DNA of 64,000 nucleotides from NCBI GenBank assembly GCA_900155495.1, contig FTLJ01000334.1, positions 1 through 64,000 on the forward strand. Reading direction: 5' to 3'. Shown here piece by piece: positions 59,202 to 64,000 of this stretch (within the stretch, counting starts at the first letter, position 1; every line of letters starts with the position of its first letter). The translations under genes were made by a program, and so were the position numbers. The DNA comes from Porogramme epimiltina (Eukaryota > Basidiomycota > Agaricomycetes > Polyporales > Polyporaceae). The notes under the pieces are model-generated. The model had not been told where the DNA came from, did no database searches, and worked only from the letters and a program-made list of their open reading frames with translations.

Positions 59202-60675
59202 CATGCGAACTAGCTAGTCCCTCACAATCGGTGACCTCCTTGCTACCCACGCCCGCTTATCGCTGGCTCGAAGCCGCACGAGCCGTCAATGAACGCAACT
59301 CGCTCTCCGCCAGCAACACGCAGTAGTATGGAAGCTCACGGAGGAGCAGAGGTCCGGTCACAATCATGTTGTGAAGGAACTCGAACACCTTCGTGGTGAA
59401 CGCGATCTCCATAAACGTCTATGCAGGATAAGGGCAAGGACATCTGACGAGTCATGTCAGTGTTTCCATTCACTTCTACCCAATGCGTTCAACTGACGAT
59501 TCTTGTAGCTGCGTGCGCATATCAGCAGTTTGCAGTCCACTCTTTTCATCCAATCTGATCAGCAAGCTTCCATTTACGGATGCCACCCGAGCGAATACCA
59601 CTCTCCATCCTGCTCACGGAGTTCGTCCCAAAGCCGTTCGCGTCCTCCCGCGTCCTCTCCCACCCGCGAAACCAGACACACACATCTCCATACTCTGCTA
59701 CAAGAACAGTGCGCGCGGACCGACGGCCATCGCATGCGCTTCAACGTACTCGTTGAGCAGTGCCCCGGCAGGCAATAACGGCTACATAGGCCCCTGGTCC
59801 CCCGCCCCCGAGATTATCCCGCGCACGTTCTGTTCCTCCCCCTCCTCAGCCGCGGCAGCGAGGCCCGAGGATGAGATACCCTCCGCGGCACCCCTTCGGG
59901 CGTTCCTCGAGTCGCAGCTGCTCTTAAACCTCTCGTGCGTCGCCGCGGTCCTGCCCATATGCGGGCACGCCGAACGCAAAGCGCTCGAATTCTCTGGTGC
60001 CCAACGGCTCTTCAAGTAATCACCTCGATACTTCGCTCCCTCCATCCTGCCACATACCTCCCCCTCTCGAGCGTAGATTTCGAAGAAACTCGCCCATGCA
60101 AGTCCCCGCCCTTGATCATGAGCCCGATGGAGGACTCGTTCTGGCAACACGCTTCCACACCAGTACCTCTACACTTGGAATCTGTTCTAGTCATCCATCC
60201 CCGTCCCGTCTCCCCTCACCACAATACATGCCGCGAAGGAGATATCACCGAGCTCGCCCGCTGGTCCTGCGCTCGGCACTTGGGCTGCATCTCGCGTGTC
60301 GTCACCGTTTCGGAAACTACCGCAGCAGCCTCTCGTTCGGCCAGCGCCTCCACCAGTTCAAACACGACCACACCTGCGGTCTCCACGACCCACAGCGAAG
60401 CCATGCTCACGCCAGCGCACCGCAGAGCGTTGCGAGTCTGCCTCCACACCACTGGGCAACGCGCCACCCGTAACCCCTCATTGTCCTCTCCTGCCCATCT
60501 CAAAAGTAACCATCGCTGCTGCAACGTCACCCACTGCAGCATCGCCTCTCCTTGGACCTTGACGGATAACAATATGGCCTATGATAGGCATACTTTCGGG
60601 CGCGTGTGGACGGGCCGCCTAGTAACCAAGCGTGTACCTGTTCACAACGTTTGCCCGTCGCGGCTCGATCTATAG
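59202..60675 (+). pseudogene. Decayed gene remnants, coiled-coil type
   Basis: A frame starting MQAPCELASPSQSVTSLLPT runs to a stop just after 59320. A shifted frame then continues KLTEEQRSGHNHVVKELEHL and reads as a heptad-like coiled coil. Further on, pieces such as APLRAFLESQLLLNLSCVAA and SVLVIHPRPVSPHH look protein-like but sit in different frames, separated by stops. This is the pattern of a broken gene or of exons I could not join. I do not recognise the family. Confidence 0.3.
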
Positions 60676-63614
60676 CCATACTTTCACACCCTCATCTCCT
60701 CGCCTTATCGGAGCAAACACCGCCCGTGCCCCACCATGTGCTGTTCGTCTGAGACAGAGCGGGCAAATAGAATGTTTGAAGAGATATTTCGAGCTGCAGA
60801 TGCTTCTTTATGACTTGATGGAACCTACCCGCTCCCCACCCACACCACCCACAGCGCCCAAGAACTACCCACTTGGCGCGGGTGCGGATAGTACGCCCTG
60901 TGTGAAGGCCCTTCATAAGATTAGGGTTAGTAAACCAAAAGGTCAGGGGCTTACTCGGAAAGCCTAGACTTTGTGCGCTTCTCGTTGCGCACCCCAACAA
61001 TGGCCTCCGCAGCGACGCGAACATCAGCACACCACCTCGACTGACGGCCGTGTCACGGGAAGCCGCGCAGGGTGAAGCTGACGTACCGCATGGTGAAAGA
61101 GTCCGATGCGGAGGCGGCGTGCGTCATCTCGAACCAGAAGCTCGCGCAAAAGGTAATGTATGGGATATCGACGACCAACAGAGGCATCCCCGCGTTCGGC
61201 GTGGACTCTTAGACGGCCATCCTCCACCACACCGGCGCTGCTGAGGTTGAGCCCACCACGGACGCGATGCTGATCGTGATCATAAGGTGGGTCGATATAT
61301 TACCGGTTCTAAGTTATGGACAGAGTGGGAAGCCAGGGGCTAGGCGCAGAGAATGTAGCCCCGTATGTACGTGAGGACTTAGGGGGGGACCGCATTCAGG
61401 TTCCGGGTCCTACCCTACCCAGCTCTTCGCCGCGCTTGTGGAATGCAAACCGCTGTGCAGAATAGCACTCGGATACCGCGCCCATCGGAAACACCAGGCA
61501 GTGCGGCCGAGGACAAGTTGCCGTGGAAAGGAGGTTCAGAGAGGTGTTCGACGCTCTATGCGCACCTCCGCCACATCCAGAGGCTCAAATCGCCTTCTGA
61601 CTGATCTCTGTTTCTAGAGCACGAAGATGCCCACCAGCACACCACCCCAGCTCGATCTCACGCACACACTCGCGAAGGCTGCGGGCAAGTTCCACTACGC
61701 ACGTTTACGACAGATTCCTTCGGACCCTACAGGCTCATTAGTGTTCAATTATGACTCGCCTATCATGGCTCCGTCATCATTTCCAGCTGGAATGGCTGGC
61801 TAACAGCATCGCCGCGTCGGGAAAGGCCAGTAGTCAGTTTGCCGTCCTGCACACAGCGGCGTTACTAAGCTCCCAACCGTTCAGGAAGCCAATCTACTCG
61901 CTGTTGCCGTTGTAAGTAGTTGGGGGTTCTTGGAGACTGCGCGGCCAACTTTGACTCGTGTAATGCGGCACTTGTTGGAGAAGTTGGGCCCTGCAATTGA
62001 ACAGGATGCAACTTTGTGTGGGATGAGGTCGCGTCCGCGCGCTAATAATATGTGGTGCGCGGCCACCCGTGGGGTATTCCTGATTCGTTCGTCAGTACTC
62101 TGCAAGGGTACGGAGGGCAATATCGGCAGGATATGATGCATGGAGTCAACGTATCTCGAGGCCATGTACGAACGAGAGGTCCTTCCTTTCGAATCTTGAT
62201 TCTTAGGGTAGTAGGCCCCTGCTGGACAATCAGAAGTCCATTGACACGTCTCAAAATCTCATCAAAGCCAGAGGGACCCGGGACAAGATAGGTGAGCTCC
62301 ACAGACGCGTTCATTCTTGAAGCTTAAGTGTTCATGGAATCTGTCTTTGGAAGGCCCATTCCACCCACATCTAGAAAGGGGATGAACAAGAGATGTCACC
62401 TGAGCGTATTTCTTTCCGGACCTCCGTAAAGCAGTCGCGCTGACTAGGGCGAGATGTGATTGCACTTTCAGTGGAAACATTCCGACGCTCGGACATACAG
62501 AAAAATTCCTATCCTCGCCAAACATCTCCCTTCTACCAATAAGGCCCTTCGCTTCTTCAAGCGCCTCGAGTCCTACATCAAGCCCCTAGCGCTGCCGAGC
62601 CTATTGTGACCACTTTCACAGATAGAACCAAGGCGACGTGCGACCCCCTTGTGGGAAGTGATCAGGCGACCGGTGCACGATGCACACAGCGCTCGCAAAC
62701 GAGGCAGAAGGTAATCGGGTAGATGCAGAACAATGTGGGTGTCTACCAAGCAGAACGCTAATATGGCTGTCAAACCAAGATTCCTAGGATGTGGTAAATG
62801 TTACCACATGCCTTGGGGCTTCTTCACTTGTCACCGGCCCCAGTTGACCAGACTCCTTCCACGCTCAATCCGTTCAACGACGAGGGGACGCTGCACCCAT
62901 GCGTCTTTCACACCGCTCTAAGCACCGAGCTTGTCTCTATCGCACCCAAGGTCACACACACCGCCGGCCCCAGGGGGGAGCTATACAACATTGGAAACAC
63001 GGGCGCCAAGGCGACCTTGCCACAGAACAACTCCTCGTGGACGGCATCCCGAAGTTGACGGCATGCTGTGCTCGATGAAGTGGGACATTACTCCACCAAC
63101 TCGGCTGGCTCTCAGAGGACTTGTCTACACTAGAACAAACTTTTTTCATAACATGGACACCCTGTGGCAGGTGGTGCAGGAGCGGGGGAGAGTGGAACTT
63201 CACATATCAGAGGGTGAGGAACATGGAGTGGGAAAGCAACGCCAGTCTGCAAGGCGCTTAAGTTAAGTTTAGGGTGGTGTTGAACCACACTATCTGGACT
63301 TCCGCATGCTGTACGTTACCCTTGTCGATGTTGGTTTAGGGGTCTGATTGGATTCAATCTACTATCGCATACCATCATTTTACGGGTGTATTTCCTTGAG
63401 ATGACGAAATAACCCGATAACCTGCAGAGTGCACGTTATACTAAGCAATGTGCCGATGACGTCGGAACGAAACAAACCTAACTTCCTTCAATTCAAACCA
63501 CCCCGCCCTTTGTGAGGCATTGCCGGTGACAAAGAAGTCGCCGTTGTGGAGGGAGCTTGAAAGTTGGATCATTTCCATGTGAGTTGAGTGGACATGCGCC
63601 TACTTTGCCCTTGT
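60676..63614. other. Unassigned region with scattered coding-like pieces
   Basis: Around 61.07-61.21 kb (+) a frame reads KLTYRMVKESDAEAACVISN and ends GIPAFGVDS before a stop. Near 61.63 kb a frame starts MPTSTPPQLDLTHTLAKAAG and stops after some 58 codons. Around 62.8-63.06 kb a frame includes FHTALSTELVSIAPKVTHTA. None has clear splice partners or a known domain. The stretch may hold one or more decayed genes. Confidence 0.35.
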
Positions 63615-63620
63615 TATAAA
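63615..63620 (+). promoter_or_regulatory. TATA box of the last gene
   Basis: TATAAA 107 nt before the ATG at 63722. Confidence 0.55.
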
Positions 63621-63721
63621 GTCGACATCCCATCCTGGTCGACGGCATTCCCCCCCGCACCACAACCTTTACCAAGCGAGCATCCATCACTATCCTCCAA
63701 GTCCTCCTGCCAATCTTACAC

Positions 63722-64000
63722 ATGAGTGAGATTGTCAAATATTATGATTCCTGCTCAGACGCCGCCAGGGCTACCTGCGAATGGGTTGAGGCGGAACGCA
63801 CAATCGACATGGCCGAACTTGTACTCTACCACGCGTAAATCTTGCATTCCTCTCCACCTTTCCAGCTCGCTCACTGTGACCCTGTCTCTATAGCACCTGC
63901 GGCCCTGAAGAAGTTAAAGGCAAGGTCGTCGGAGTAGGGCTTAGGTGCGAGCCCAATATAGCCAGTGGTCGCACCCCACTCCCATATATTATGCGGATCG
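63722..64000 (+). CDS. Start of an unidentified gene, cut by the window end
   Basis: Exon 63722-63834 reads MSEIVKYYDSCSDAARATCE and on to LVLYHA. A 59 nt GT-AG intron follows, and exon 2 from 63894 stays open to the last base (beginning TCGPEEVKGKVVGVGLRCEP). Phases agree, and a TATA box lies at a standard distance. Acidic N-terminus, several Cys, no signal peptide. Too short to identify. Confidence 0.55.

Overview
The window reads as nuclear DNA of a basidiomycete fungus, most likely an Agaricomycete with a GC-rich genome (a wood-decay polypore is my best guess). The reasons are dense small genes on both strands, mostly 50-70 nt GT-AG introns, high third-position GC, and a typical fungal gene set. 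I found no tRNA, rRNA, CRISPR array, intact transposon or telomeric repeat. All exon joins were worked out by eye from reading frame, splice sites and family knowledge.

Layout. 1-2.4 kb is GC-rich and gene-free. 2.7-5.1 kb holds a zinc-finger regulator (+). 5.4-10.7 kb is a diverged tandem duplication carrying two secreted M35 metalloendopeptidases (MEP-A, MEP-B, +). 10.9-12.8 kb carries two small paralogues of an unrecognised family ending in a DWLDKG-type helix (+). 12.9-18.5 kb is a non-reducing polyketide synthase without a starter-unit domain (-). 19.3-20.9 kb is the mitochondrial ADP/ATP carrier (-). 22.0-26.7 kb is a family 2 glycosyltransferase (-), which shares a divergent promoter region with a KRE6/SKN1-type glucan protein at 28.3-31.2 kb (+). 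After a 3.8 kb gene-poor stretch come UBA2, the SUMO-activating subunit (35.0-38.1 kb, +), a membrane protein (39.5-41.2 kb, +) and a second zinc-finger protein with an acidic repeat (41.8-43.6 kb, -). Then follow two weak small ORFs, a small membrane protein (46.3-47.2 kb, -), a secreted GH95 alpha-L-fucosidase of 18 exons (48.6-52.1 kb, +) and a carboxypeptidase Y-like protease (52.4-54.4 kb, +). 55.6-58.3 kb repeats the earlier theme: a third DWLDKG-family gene (+) converges on a third M35 protease (-). 58.3-63.7 kb looks decayed. A new gene starts at 63.7 kb and leaves the window.

How they fit together. Secreted or vacuolar hydrolysis (three MEPs, GH95, carboxypeptidase) and cell-wall synthesis (GT2, KRE6-like) dominate. 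The most unusual signal is the DWLDKG family: three paralogues with a shared intron position and TATA boxes about 100 nt before the start, two of them with long Ser/Tyr/Gly/Asn/Asp-rich low-complexity regions, found beside M35 proteases at two places about 45 kb apart. I do not know a function for it.
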